A stretch of 64,000 nucleotides of DNA from a bacterium (GTDB lineage: Bacteria > Actinomycetota > Acidimicrobiia > Acidimicrobiales > Bin134), in NCBI GenBank assembly GCA_026705465.1, contig JAPPAP010000039.1, positions 121,660 to 185,659 of the forward strand, written 5' to 3'. A program made the translations under genes and the position numbers. Numbering within the stretch: the stretch's first letter is position 1; each line of letters opens with the position of its first letter. A model generated the notes under the pieces. It made no database searches. It worked only from the letters and a program-made list of their open reading frames with translations, and had not been told where the DNA came from. Positions 8,521-17,625 of this stretch are shown here, piece after piece.

Positions 8521-9432
8521 CTAATCGGTCGCCCAGTCGAGCTCCGATTTCATGGCCTGCTCGCCGCGGCGGCCTATGGTCAGCAGGCGGGGGTCGTCGG
8601 AGCGTCCGTCGAGCCAGGCTCGGATGGCCCGCATTGATGCCGTGAAGGAGCGGACTCGTTCGAAACGGGCCGCATAGGCCAGCCGCTCTTGGTCAATTGG
8701 GTGGCCGTAGTCGGTGGAGTCGTCAATCACGCACCAGCCGGAGAAGCGGTGGGTGAAGGCGACATCGCACATGGGGTCGCCGGCCCAAGCCCGCTCCCAG
8801 TCCAAGATCCCGCCCAGTTCTCCCGGTCCGGTCCAGCTCAGGTTGGCGAACCGAAAGTCGCCGTGGCACCACACCGCGGGCTCGTCGCAGTCGGGGCGGT
8901 GGGCTCGCAGCCACCTCAGCGCAGCCTCGAATTCGGGGTGCCGGTTGGGGGCGGCCCGCCGGTAGACGGCCTCGGTGCGGTCGAGCTCGGCGTCGTAGGC
9001 CTCGGCCACCGTCATCGGCGCCGTCAGATTGTGGAGCTTGCCCAACGACTGGGCCGCGGCAGCGATGTACTCCGAGCGGCGCTCGGTCACGTCGTCGAGT
9101 CGCAGCACCTGGCCCGGTACCCGGGTGTGGACGCCGAAGGGCCGGCCGATGGGGTTGTCGGCCCCGGGCTGCACGGCCAGCACCCGGGGCGCAGGCACAA
9201 TCCCCTCCACTCGGCGGAGGTTGGCGGCTTCGATTTCCGGATCGTAAGGGTCGAGCGATCCGCCTCGGGGAGCCACCCGCACGATCACATCGTCCACCTC
9301 CAGCGTCACCCACGAGAACCCCCGGTCCAGGCGCTCGATTCGGGGAGTAGCACCCACTCCGTCAAACACCTCGGATACCGCACGGCCCACCGTCGCGGGC
9401 GATAAATCCATCAAAGGAGCGTACCGGGCCAC
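8521..9432 (-). CDS. Phosphotransferase-family protein (APH/choline-kinase fold)
   Basis: 303 residues with the protein-kinase-like APH fold. WCHGDFRFANL near residue 186 corresponds to the catalytic HGDxxxxN loop and GGILDWERAWAGDP near 206 to the magnesium-binding DWE/D motif. Members that sit in fatty-acid or sterol catabolic clusters are related to the kinase domain of ACAD10/11, which phosphorylates hydroxyacyl-CoA; that role would fit here but is inference. It is single on the minus strand, ending 10 bases after the thiolase and divergent from the MFS gene. An internal ATG at 9411 is an alternative start. Confidence 0.82.
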   Translation of the reverse strand: MARYAPLMDLSPATVGRAVSEVFDGVGATPRIERLDRGFSWVTLEVDDVIVRVAPRGGSLDPYDPEIEAANLRRVEGIVPAPRVLAVQPGADNPIGRPFGVHTRVPGQVLRLDDVTERRSEYIAAAAQSLGKLHNLTAPMTVAEAYDAELDRTEAVYRRAAPNRHPEFEAALRWLRAHRPDCDEPAVWCHGDFRFANLSWTGPGELGGILDWERAWAGDPMCDVAFTHRFSGWCVIDDSTDYGHPIDQERLAYAARFERVRSFTASMRAIRAWLDGRSDDPRLLTIGRRGEQAMKSELDWATD

Positions 9433-9505
9433 CCATGAGCCTCAGACCGCTGAACCAGTACCGTCGCCCAGTAACGTCGCCCGGAGTGGTGAGCGGACTC
9501 AACGC

Positions 9506-10690
9506 ATGACAGCAAGAAGGGGGGTTGGCCGCGGCCCCGCGGTGGTGGCGGCCAGCATGCTGGCGCTGGGGTTCGGGTCGAGCCTGGGCTTTTTCCCGGG
9601 GTACTTCGCAGCCGCATTGCGCGATGACCTGGGCGTTTCCCGGGCTCAAGTAGGGCTGCTGGTGAGCCTGCATTTCGGCTGCACCGGATTGGGCTCGATC
9701 ATTGGCGCCCGGATCACTGAGAAAGTCGGAACCAGGACCGCGGTGATAACCGACCAATTGATCGTGGCCGTTGCCGCATGGACCGCGGCGGTTCTCGACA
9801 GCTACGCCGCCTTGGTTGGAGCCGCGGTGTTCGCCGGCTTCGGCTACGCCTTGGCCAACGCGGCCACCAACGAGGCCGTGGCTGCTGCGGTGCCCGAGAC
9901 CCGTCGAACCTTGGCATTGTCAGCCAAGACGTCGGGGGTGCCGATGATCGCCTTGATCAGCGCGACTTTGGTGCCGTGGGCGTCCGATCGTTGGAGCTGG
10001 AACCTCATCTTGATGGTTGCCGGGACTGCGGCTGGGGCCGGAGCACTTATCTCGTCGGCGGTCATTCCCGACATCCGCGCCTCCCAACAGCCGACCCAGC
10101 CCGGTGCTTCGGTACTACCCAGGGGATTCTGGTGGTTCGCAGTGTCGGCTTGCTTCGTGGTCGGATCAGGGCAACCGCTGTTTTCCTGGACAGTGCCGTA
10201 TCTCGACGAAGCGTTGGGCACCTCGAAGCCGGTCGCTGGCGTGATCTCGGGGCTCGCAGCGGGGGTCGGCGCCATTTGCATGTCGCTCACCGCGTTGCGG
10301 GCTGACTACCTCGGTCGAACCCGAAGGGTGCCGCTCATCGTCGGACTGAGTTCGGTGTTGGCCGCGTAAAATCTGGTCATTATGAGCGGCTTGACGCTGG
10401 GCGTAGCGATTGCCGCCATCGGAATGTTCGTCGGCTTCATCGCCCAGTTGGCGGCCATCGGCATCATGCATGCCGCGGTGGTCGACCGGGCGCCCCACGC
10501 CGTGGCCCGGGCTACCGGGGTCACCATGACCGGCTACTACTTGGGGGCGCTGGCCACCCCGGTGAGTTTCGGGGCCTTAGTCGACTGGCTGGGCACCTAC
10601 ACCTGGGCCTGGCTGGCCATGGCCCTGGCTAGCGGAGTCGGGGCCGCATGCTTCGCCCGGGCCAACCGGGTGGGCGACGTCGTGCCTTGA
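9506..10690 (+). pseudogene. MFS transporter split by an in-frame TAA stop
   Basis: The frame from 9506 encodes about 287 residues of a major-facilitator transporter (several hydrophobic helices, with RITEKVGTR as the loop 2-3 motif). It then meets TAA at 10367-10369. The same frame resumes straight away and a further 102 residues from ATG 10382 give the last helices and a proper end. Joined, the product would be about 394 residues, the usual MFS length. No shift of phase is needed, so a single nonsense change (or a base error in the assembly) explains it. The stop is TAA, so selenocysteine is not an option. It probably once exported or imported a substrate of this catabolic island. Confidence 0.8.
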
Positions 10691-10729
10691 TCGGTGATGC
10701 GGCGACGACCAAGCTCCCAGGTTGAGGCA

Positions 10730-12541
10730 ATGAGCTACGAGCACGTTCTGGCGCCGATTGAGATCAATGGGCTGGAGATCAAGAACCGAGTGGTGCGCAC
10801 CGCGCACGGCACCAACATCGGGCAGGGGCGCATCACCGACGAGCTGATCGCCTACCACGAGGCCCGCGCCGCGGGCGGGTGTGGGCTCACCATTCTAGAG
10901 GCGGCATCGGTGCATCCCACCGACATGGGCACGCTGTGGCTGCACGATGCCTCGGTGGTGGACGACTACCGCCGGCTGATGGCTCGCCTAGCCCCGTACC
11001 ACATGGCGGTGTTCCAGCAGCTCGGCCATCTGGGTTACGAGGGGGTGACTGCCGACGGCGAGCCTCCGTGGTCGGCATCGGAGCTGGCCGGTCCCAGCAT
11101 TCGACGCCCGGCCAAGGCCATGGCTCAAGACGATATCGATGAGTTGGTCGATGCCTTCGCCCAAGCCGCCCATTGGAGCATCGAGGGCGGCCTTCATGGG
11201 GTGGAGGTCCACATCGCCCACGGCTACCTGCTCCAGCAATTCATGTCGCAAGCCACCAACCAGCGCACCGACCGCTACGGCGGCTCATGGGAGAACCGCG
11301 TCCGATTGGCTCGCGAAGTCGTTGGCGCGGTGCGGGATGCAGTTGGTCCCGACGTGGTGATGGGAGTTCGAATCGGGTCAGAGGCGATAGGCGACGGGGG
11401 AGTGACCGAGCACGACTGCGCCGAGCTGGTGAAGGTGCTCGAAGGCGACGGCCTTATCGACTACGTCAACCTCACCTACGGCAGTTGCCTTCGGCCCCAC
11501 AAGATCATGGGCGGAATGCACGAGCCACCCGGCTACGAGCTGGAGGCGGCTGCTCCGGTGGTGGCTGCGGTTGAATTGCCGGCCATCGTCACCGGCCGAT
11601 TTCGCACCCTGGCCGAGGCCGAGGAGCTGATCGCAGGGGGAGTGGCCGACATGGTGGGTCTCACCCGAACCCACATTGCCGATCCCGATCTGGTGGTCAA
11701 GAGCATCGAAGGCCGAGAGGCCGAGGTTCGCCCCTGCATCGCTGGCAACGACGGCTGCGTTGGCGGTCTCAACCGGGGCCGCCTCTCCTGTGCCGTCAAC
11801 CCCGCAGTGGGCCGCGAACTGGAACACCCGCCCGCAGGTCCGAGCCCCCAACGACGGATTGTGGTCGTCGGCGGCGGACCCGGTGGCATGGAGGCGGCCC
11901 GACTGGCTGCCGAGCAGGGTCATTCTGTGGTGCTGTTCGAGGCCCGCAACCGCTTGGGCGGCGCCGTTCGGCAGGCCCAAGAGCTGCCCACCCGGGGTTT
12001 GCTGGGCGACATCTGCGACTGGCAAGAACGGGAGCTGGCCCGACTCGGCGTCGATGTGCGGCTGAACCAATCCGCCGCTGTCGAATCAATCACCGCAGCC
12101 CACCCCGAACTTGTGGTGGTAGCCACCGGTGCCACCGGCGCCGAAATCCCCGACATCAGCACCATGCCCGAGGGCGCCACCGCCGTGGTCGACGACCGCT
12201 TCGGCGGCTACGAAGCACTCGGCTTGGCCGAATGGCTCGCCACCCAGGGCCTAGCCGTCACACTTATCACCCCCGGCCGCCGGGTGGCGGCCAACGCTCT
12301 GCTCGATCTGGTGGTTCAACCCGCCCTCGAGCGATTGCAAGCCCTCGATGTCGACATCCGAACCAGAGTCGACACCCCCCCCGAGGCCGACCTCACTCTC
12401 ACCGTGGCCAAACAGCCCCACGACCCGCTATCGGCAAATCTCACAGCCGCAGGGCTCAACGTCCACGTCATCGGCGACGCCCGCCAACCTGGCCGCATCC
12501 TCTCCGCCATCGCCGACGCCCACACAATCGACTTTGGCTAG
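10730..12541 (+). CDS. Old-yellow-enzyme / 2,4-dienoyl-CoA-reductase-like flavoprotein
   Basis: 603 residues in two parts. Residues 1 to about 325 form the FMN TIM barrel (VEVHIAHGYLLQQFMS and NQRTDRYGGSWENR are family motifs). From about 380 an FAD/NAD(P)-binding module begins with VVVGGGPGGMEAA. Between them, where FadH-type enzymes hold a 4Fe-4S cluster with four cysteines, the sequence reads CIAGNDGC...C: the second ligand is glycine, so the cluster may be altered or lost. I start at ATG 10730 (AGGTTGAGG upstream); a GTG at 10694 would add 12 residues. It probably reduces an activated C=C bond. Confidence 0.87.
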   Translation: MSYEHVLAPIEINGLEIKNRVVRTAHGTNIGQGRITDELIAYHEARAAGGCGLTILEAASVHPTDMGTLWLHDASVVDDYRRLMARLAPYHMAVFQQLGHLGYEGVTADGEPPWSASELAGPSIRRPAKAMAQDDIDELVDAFAQAAHWSIEGGLHGVEVHIAHGYLLQQFMSQATNQRTDRYGGSWENRVRLAREVVGAVRDAVGPDVVMGVRIGSEAIGDGGVTEHDCAELVKVLEGDGLIDYVNLTYGSCLRPHKIMGGMHEPPGYELEAAAPVVAAVELPAIVTGRFRTLAEAEELIAGGVADMVGLTRTHIADPDLVVKSIEGREAEVRPCIAGNDGCVGGLNRGRLSCAVNPAVGRELEHPPAGPSPQRRIVVVGGGPGGMEAARLAAEQGHSVVLFEARNRLGGAVRQAQELPTRGLLGDICDWQERELARLGVDVRLNQSAAVESITAAHPELVVVATGATGAEIPDISTMPEGATAVVDDRFGGYEALGLAEWLATQGLAVTLITPGRRVAANALLDLVVQPALERLQALDVDIRTRVDTPPEADLTLTVAKQPHDPLSANLTAAGLNVHVIGDARQPGRILSAIADAHTIDFG

Positions 12542-12556
12542 CAGCCTCTGCGGGCC

Positions 12557-13921
12557 TTACTGGAACGAGACGAAGACCGGCGTGGGGGTGAGCTCAAGCA
12601 CCTGTTCTATGGTGGCGTTCGGGTGGTCTTCGTCGTAGAAGTTCTTCCAGCCCCAGTAGAACTGGTCGGCATCGGGCTCGCCGGTCAAGGAGTTCCAGGA
12701 GGCGTACTTGGCTCTCATTGAGCCCTGGCCGTCCATTTGGATTAGCACCGCCAGCTCGGGAGGAGTGTCGATGTGCTCGCGGTTGGTGATCATGGAGAAT
12801 TGGAATTGGTGGACGATCAGCAGCTTCTGGGGGAGTGCTTCCTCGCGGACTATGCCGGCCAGCCATTCCACTACCCGGTTGATCTCGGCCGAGTCCACCG
12901 CACCGACCTGCTCCAAATGGACCTGGTGGGGCTTGAGCCTCCACTCCGGATCAAGGGCAAGCCCGACGTGGGGGAGGCGGAGGAACTCCTCGTAAATTTT
13001 CGCCTGGGTCAAGAAGTCAGTCCGTCCCGGTTGCAGGTCCAACACCACGTACATGTCATTGGCGGCCGCGGTCTCGATCCAAGGCCGGATGTCATCCCGA
13101 TAGGTCCCAACCGAATAGTCGCCGTCGGCGCCAGCGCTGGCCGACGCAACGGTGGCGATGATCTCGAAGGTGGGCAGCACCACTGAACCGTCGGCGTCGT
13201 AGCCCTCGGCGATGGATCGGATACGCTCGACGCCCGCATCGGGCCCCTGTTCTCCCAGCACCCCGAGACCCGACGTAGCCGGGTGGCCGTACAACGCCAC
13301 CAAACGGCGGTCGAAGCCTGATTCGAACATCAGCAGGCCGCCTCCGGGAATCTCGTCGCCCCGACGGATTACCTCTAACTGCCAGGCTGCGTCCTCGTCG
13401 AGCCCCGGGAACAACTCAATCTCGGAAGCGCCGACGATCGTCTCCCTTGCCTCCGGGGGAAGGGCCCGGAGGTCGCCGGCGGCAACGATCACCTCGACAC
13501 CCACTTGGGGGCCGGTGGCCACCCGCGACGCGGCCAGTTCGTCATCGGGCACCAGCCACACGCGGTCGGGAGCTACCGCGGGGGGTGGGGGCGTTGCCGG
13601 CTGATCGCCCGCGACCAGTTCGATGTTGACACCGGCCTTAATTCTGGTTGTCGAGGAGGCCCGCAAGGTCGTTGCCACCGCGAGTTGAGTGGTGGACGAA
13701 TTGGGGCCCGGATCATCGGCACGGACGGGTTCGGCAGTGGTGAGCGTGTACGTGGTGGTCGAAGCCGTTCCAACTGGCAAGCACGAAGATGCCACTGCAA
13801 CCAGCGCAACAATGCCGACGAGCCGAGCCACGATGTAACCGGTCGTGGGCTTGGAGTGGCTGGCTCGGGCACCGATCAGGCGACCCAGTCCGTCTAGGCC
13901 GGGACGAGGGCGAGTTCGCAA
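12557..13921 (-). CDS. Exported protein of unknown function, possible TIM-barrel fold
   Basis: 454 residues. A basic N-terminus is followed by a hydrophobic stretch (residues 30-46) ending in VASSC, which could be a weak lipobox, so it is probably exported and possibly lipid-anchored. A Ser/Thr/Pro-rich linker follows (to about residue 115). The C-terminal 250 residues alternate strands and helices, with YVVLDLQPGR and VGLALDPEWR as the most striking pieces; acidic residues at strand ends recall TIM-barrel hydrolases, but I cannot assign a family. It is monocistronic, with about 220 bases of non-coding sequence upstream. Confidence 0.75.
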   Translation of the reverse strand: MRTRPRPGLDGLGRLIGARASHSKPTTGYIVARLVGIVALVAVASSCLPVGTASTTTYTLTTAEPVRADDPGPNSSTTQLAVATTLRASSTTRIKAGVNIELVAGDQPATPPPPAVAPDRVWLVPDDELAASRVATGPQVGVEVIVAAGDLRALPPEARETIVGASEIELFPGLDEDAAWQLEVIRRGDEIPGGGLLMFESGFDRRLVALYGHPATSGLGVLGEQGPDAGVERIRSIAEGYDADGSVVLPTFEIIATVASASAGADGDYSVGTYRDDIRPWIETAAANDMYVVLDLQPGRTDFLTQAKIYEEFLRLPHVGLALDPEWRLKPHQVHLEQVGAVDSAEINRVVEWLAGIVREEALPQKLLIVHQFQFSMITNREHIDTPPELAVLIQMDGQGSMRAKYASWNSLTGEPDADQFYWGWKNFYDEDHPNATIEQVLELTPTPVFVSFQ

Positions 13922-14145
13922 CGAGGGCTCCTTGAGGTTCCAACGGGCTTTGGCACCACGTCAACGCAGCGCCAAGTCCGCATGCCCTAGTCCAAACCCG
14001 ACCTAACGGATAGGAACCCCCTACGAAGCGGCGACCCACATGGTACCTGACGAACTCCCCTGCCTACGGCCATTCCCGTCCGGGGAGTCTTGGATGGTGC
14101 TCGTGCCCACGAATGGCACCAGATGGGGAGGGAAAGGGAATTGAG

Positions 14146-14931
14146 CTAATGCTGTTCGGCAGTACCCAGGTAGGAGGCTTGGAGATCGGGGTGGGTCCGG
14201 AGGTTTTCGGCGGTGTCGTCGAGCACGACCCGGCCGGTTTGCAACACCCAGCCCCGGTCGGCAATGGACAGGGCCATGTTGGCGTTCTGCTCCACCATGA
14301 ACACGGTCAGCCCGGCCTGGTGGATCTGCTGGATCAGCTCGAAGTTCTGCTGCACCAGCGCGGGAGCCAGGCCCATGGATGGCTCGTCCATCAACAGCAC
14401 CCTCGGATTGGCCATGAGGGCCCGGCCGATAGCCACCATCTGCTGTTCGCCGCCCGACAGTGTGCCCGATTTCTGATTGAGCCGCTCCTTGACCCGGGGG
14501 AACAGCTCGAAGACCCGCTCCATGTCGGCCGCGATTCCATCGGCGTCGGTGCGCAGAAACGCTCCCAATTCCAGGTTCTCCCGCACCGTCAGGCGCTTGA
14601 ACAGCCGGCGGTTCTCCGGGACCATCGTTACTCCCCGGGCCACCCGGTAGCTGGTGGGCTGGTCGTTGACCACCTCGCCATCCAACACCACCTCGCCGGA
14701 GGTGGGCTTGAGCATTCCCAGCAGCGTCTTGAGGGTGGTGGACTTGCCGCTGGCGTTGCCGCCCAGCAGGCACACCAGTTCGCCGGAATAGATGGCCAGA
14801 TCCACATCCTTGAGGATGTGTACCGCCCCGTAGTGGGTGTTCACTCGTCGCAGCTCGAGCACTGGCTCAGATTGGGCGGATGCAGGCTGAGCTGAACTCG
14901 GGGAGTTGGCGTCAGGGGTGTCCGGACTCAT
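14146..14931 (-). CDS. livF: Branched-chain amino-acid-type ABC transporter, ATP-binding protein (LivF-like)
   Basis: 261 residues. Walker A is GGNASGKST near residue 54, the ABC signature LSGGEQQM near 156, and Walker B VLLMDEPSMGLAP near 178. GLAP after Walker B and the short C-terminus ending in SYLG are typical of LivF. A Pro/Ser-rich N-terminal tail of about 20 residues precedes the domain. It is the last gene of a five-gene minus-strand set: substrate-binding protein, LivH, LivM, LivG, LivF. The cargo may be an amino acid but also an amide or aromatic acid, since this ABC family is broad. Confidence 0.92.
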   Translation of the reverse strand: MSPDTPDANSPSSAQPASAQSEPVLELRRVNTHYGAVHILKDVDLAIYSGELVCLLGGNASGKSTTLKTLLGMLKPTSGEVVLDGEVVNDQPTSYRVARGVTMVPENRRLFKRLTVRENLELGAFLRTDADGIAADMERVFELFPRVKERLNQKSGTLSGGEQQMVAIGRALMANPRVLLMDEPSMGLAPALVQQNFELIQQIHQAGLTVFMVEQNANMALSIADRGWVLQTGRVVLDDTAENLRTHPDLQASYLGTAEQH

Positions 14932-14938
14932 CAGCTGC

Positions 14939-15730
14939 TCAACTCCCCTTGGCCGATTGGCCCAGATAGGCCTCGATCACCTGCGGGTTGGCCGACACCT
15001 CGGCGTAGGTGCCCCGGGCGATGGCCTCGCCGTGGTCCAGCACCACCACCCGGTCGGAGATGTCCCGCACCACCGACATGTCGTGTTCGATGAGCACGAT
15101 GGTGTAGCCCATCTCGTCGCGGAGCTTGCCGATCAGGCCGGTCAGCTCGGCCGATTCCACCGGGTTCATGCCTGCCACCGGCTCGTCCAACAAGATCAGC
15201 TTGGGACTGGTGGCCATGGCCCGGGCGATCTCCAGTCGGCGGCGGTTGGCATACGACAGAACCGAGGCCGGCTGGTCGAAGCGGTAGCCGGTGAGTCGAG
15301 TGCCGAAGAAGCCCAACACCTCTTTGCCTCGGGCCCGCACTTGCTCTTCCTCGGTGCGGAAACGGCGAGTCTGGAGCAGGGCATCAACCATCCGCTGGCC
15401 GGTGCGGCAATGCTGGGACACCATCACGTTCTCCAACACCGTCATGTTGGCGAACAGCCGCACGTTCTGGAAGGTGCGGGCGATGCCTCGGGAGGTGATC
15501 TTGTTGGGGTCGAGCCCCAGCAGCGACCGGCCTTCGAATGCGATCTGCCCTTCGGTGGGCTTCACCATCCCGCTTATGGCGTTGAAGAAGGTGGTCTTGC
15601 CCGCCCCGTTGGGGCCGATTACCGCCACGATCTCGCCCTCATCCACGGTGAAGTCCAAATCGTTGATGGCGTGCAGCCCGCCGAACACCACGTGCAGTCC
15701 AGTGATTTCCAACATCGGCACAGAGCTCAT
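14939..15730 (-). CDS. livG: Branched-chain amino-acid-type ABC transporter, ATP-binding protein (LivG-like)
   Basis: 263 residues with Walker A GPNGAGKTT near residue 39, Walker B LILLDEPVAGMNP near 180, and the long LivG-type insertion between them (RTFQNVRLFANMTVLENV). The signature motif is degenerate, LSYANRRRLEIARA instead of LSGGQ, which is usual for LivG (LPYGxQRR). The C-terminal YLG segment fits the family. Its ATG overlaps the LivM stop by four bases and LivF follows after 7 bases, so they are co-translated. It would form the nucleotide-binding pair with LivF. Confidence 0.92.
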   Translation of the reverse strand: MSSVPMLEITGLHVVFGGLHAINDLDFTVDEGEIVAVIGPNGAGKTTFFNAISGMVKPTEGQIAFEGRSLLGLDPNKITSRGIARTFQNVRLFANMTVLENVMVSQHCRTGQRMVDALLQTRRFRTEEEQVRARGKEVLGFFGTRLTGYRFDQPASVLSYANRRRLEIARAMATSPKLILLDEPVAGMNPVESAELTGLIGKLRDEMGYTIVLIEHDMSVVRDISDRVVVLDHGEAIARGTYAEVSANPQVIEAYLGQSAKGS

Positions 15731-17625
15731 GGCTGCTCGCCTACCGAGCTGTTTCCGCCACCGCCGCCGGTGGCATCATCGGCCTCGGCTTGGGCCCGCA
15801 GCCAGGCATCCTGATTCATCTCGTCGATGTGCAGCTCCTGGGCTCTTCGCACGCTGGGTATCAGGCCCTCGGACCGCTGAAGCATCATCCACACCAGCAA
15901 CGCGCCGTAGATCAAGATCTTGTACTCGGCGAACTCCTGGAGTAGCCCCGGTTGGTTGGGTCCGCCCAATACGCCGATGAGCACAACCGCGCCGGCGATG
16001 ACGCCGGGGATGTTGCCCATGCCCCCGAAGATCACCACTACCAGAATCACGATCGACACGATGATGGCGAAGCTGTGGGGGAAGACCGACCCCACTTTGG
16101 CCGACAAGATGGCGCCGCTGAACGACCCCAGCACCGCGCCGGTGACAAACGCCATGAGCTTGGCGCTCACCGTGTCCACCCCCATGACCTCAGCCACGGT
16201 CTCATCCTCACGGACGGCCATCCAGGCTCGGCCGATGCGGGAGTTCTCCAGCCGCCACGAGACGTAGATGGCGATGGCGCAGAAGAACAGCACCAGATAC
16301 AGCACCGACCGAGGCTCGAACCCCCGCACGGTGGCCAGTCCGAACACCTCCACGCCGGGAATATTGGTGATCCCCTGGGCGCCGTTGAATGTCCCCGACA
16401 GCCAGTCGGACAGAAGCAGGATTCGGATGATCTCGCCGAATCCCAGAGTGACCACGGCCAGATAGTCGCCCCGCATTCGGATCACCGGCGCGCCGATGAA
16501 CAGCCCCACCAGCCCGGCCAACAGCATGGCGATGAATAGGGCGCCGAACCACGGCATCTCGGGGCTGAACCGGGGTGATCCGGGAGAAGTGAGCACGGCC
16601 ACGCTGTAGCCGCCCACTGCGAAGAAGGCCACGTAGCCCAGATCGAGGATTCCGGCCAGCCCCACGATGATGTTGAGCCCCAGCGCCAAGAGGATGAACA
16701 GCCCCACGTTGGCCAGCAGCTCGTTGGTGAGCCGCCCCAGGAACAGCGGGAGCACCACAACGGCGGCGATGACGAGGGCGTAACCCAGCAGCCGTCGGGA
16801 AATGAACCGCCGCCATACCGTTCGACTCCGGTCGGATTCACCGGGTGCGGCTGGGCTCTGTCGACTGCCAACCAACCCAGCCCGCATAGCAGAGTCCCGA
16901 TAGGCCCAGATCCCGGCCATCACCGCGATAGCGGCCACGGCCACCACGATGGCTGCCGGGTAGGTGAGGCCGCGTTTGGGTCCATAAAGCCAATCGGACA
17001 CCGCCTCGATATGGAAGCCCTGGGACAAATCGGTGATCACGCTCTCCAGCACTGCTGCGCCGAACACCGTCAACCCCGCGATCACCGCCGTTCGGGTGAT
17101 CCGGGTGCTGGCACAGTGCATCCCTCCGCCCAGCGCCCCGGTGGCTGCTCCGATAACGGGCCAGATGACCGCGCCCAGCCATACCGACTCCTCAAAGTGC
17201 AAGATGGCCAGAAGCTGGGGACTCCAGTTCACCAGCGGGTCGCGGATATCGAAGTGGGTGATCCCCACCACCAAAAGGGTGAGCCCGGCATTGCCCAATG
17301 CCCCGGCGATTGCCCCGGCCAAAACGTCGCGTCCGCCTCTGGCGTACGCCGTCATCCCCTCCAGTACCTGCTCGCGGCCAACCCAGTAGCTCACCACCAG
17401 CGGCAGCCATATCAGCGATAGATAGCCGAGGCTCAGGATCGGGTCGATCAGCAGACGCCGGTCGAAGTTCACCGGCATACCGCTGAGGGCGATGAACACC
17501 TGCCCCAGCGCCAAGATGCCCCCCGCCCGCACCAACTTCTGCCAGTCTTGGTCCAGCAGCCGCCGACGACTGGCGGCATCCGCCGATGTGCCCTGAGTGG
17601 TGGGGAAGTCCCCGGTCACGGTCAT
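15727..17625 (-). CDS. livM: ABC transporter permease LivM-like with large N-terminal membrane extension
   Basis: 632 residues, almost twice the usual LivM core. From about residue 295 the canonical permease begins (LGLNIIVGLAGILDLGYVAFFAVGGYSVAVL, with the EAA-like GEIIRILLLSDW further on). Residues 35-270 hold about six extra hydrophobic segments with no match I recognise. The extension and core are joined by a charged linker (SRQSPAAPGESDRSR). It forms the transmembrane channel with LivH. Start and stop overlap neighbours by four bases on both sides. The C-terminus is acidic and glycine-rich. Confidence 0.88.
   Translation of the reverse strand: MTVTGDFPTTQGTSADAASRRRLLDQDWQKLVRAGGILALGQVFIALSGMPVNFDRRLLIDPILSLGYLSLIWLPLVVSYWVGREQVLEGMTAYARGGRDVLAGAIAGALGNAGLTLLVVGITHFDIRDPLVNWSPQLLAILHFEESVWLGAVIWPVIGAATGALGGGMHCASTRITRTAVIAGLTVFGAAVLESVITDLSQGFHIEAVSDWLYGPKRGLTYPAAIVVAVAAIAVMAGIWAYRDSAMRAGLVGSRQSPAAPGESDRSRTVWRRFISRRLLGYALVIAAVVVLPLFLGRLTNELLANVGLFILLALGLNIIVGLAGILDLGYVAFFAVGGYSVAVLTSPGSPRFSPEMPWFGALFIAMLLAGLVGLFIGAPVIRMRGDYLAVVTLGFGEIIRILLLSDWLSGTFNGAQGITNIPGVEVFGLATVRGFEPRSVLYLVLFFCAIAIYVSWRLENSRIGRAWMAVREDETVAEVMGVDTVSAKLMAFVTGAVLGSFSGAILSAKVGSVFPHSFAIIVSIVILVVVIFGGMGNIPGVIAGAVVLIGVLGGPNQPGLLQEFAEYKILIYGALLVWMMLQRSEGLIPSVRRAQELHIDEMNQDAWLRAQAEADDATGGGGGNSSVGEQP

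Noticed and set aside
10367..10369. Stop recoding (selenocysteine) in the MFS gene
   Set aside because: The codon is TAA, not TGA, and no SECIS-like element or selenoprotein family fits.
14113..14895. 260-codon plus-strand frame opposite livF
   Set aside because: Antisense shadow of an ABC ATPase with complete Walker and signature motifs; the translated product has no recognisable domain.
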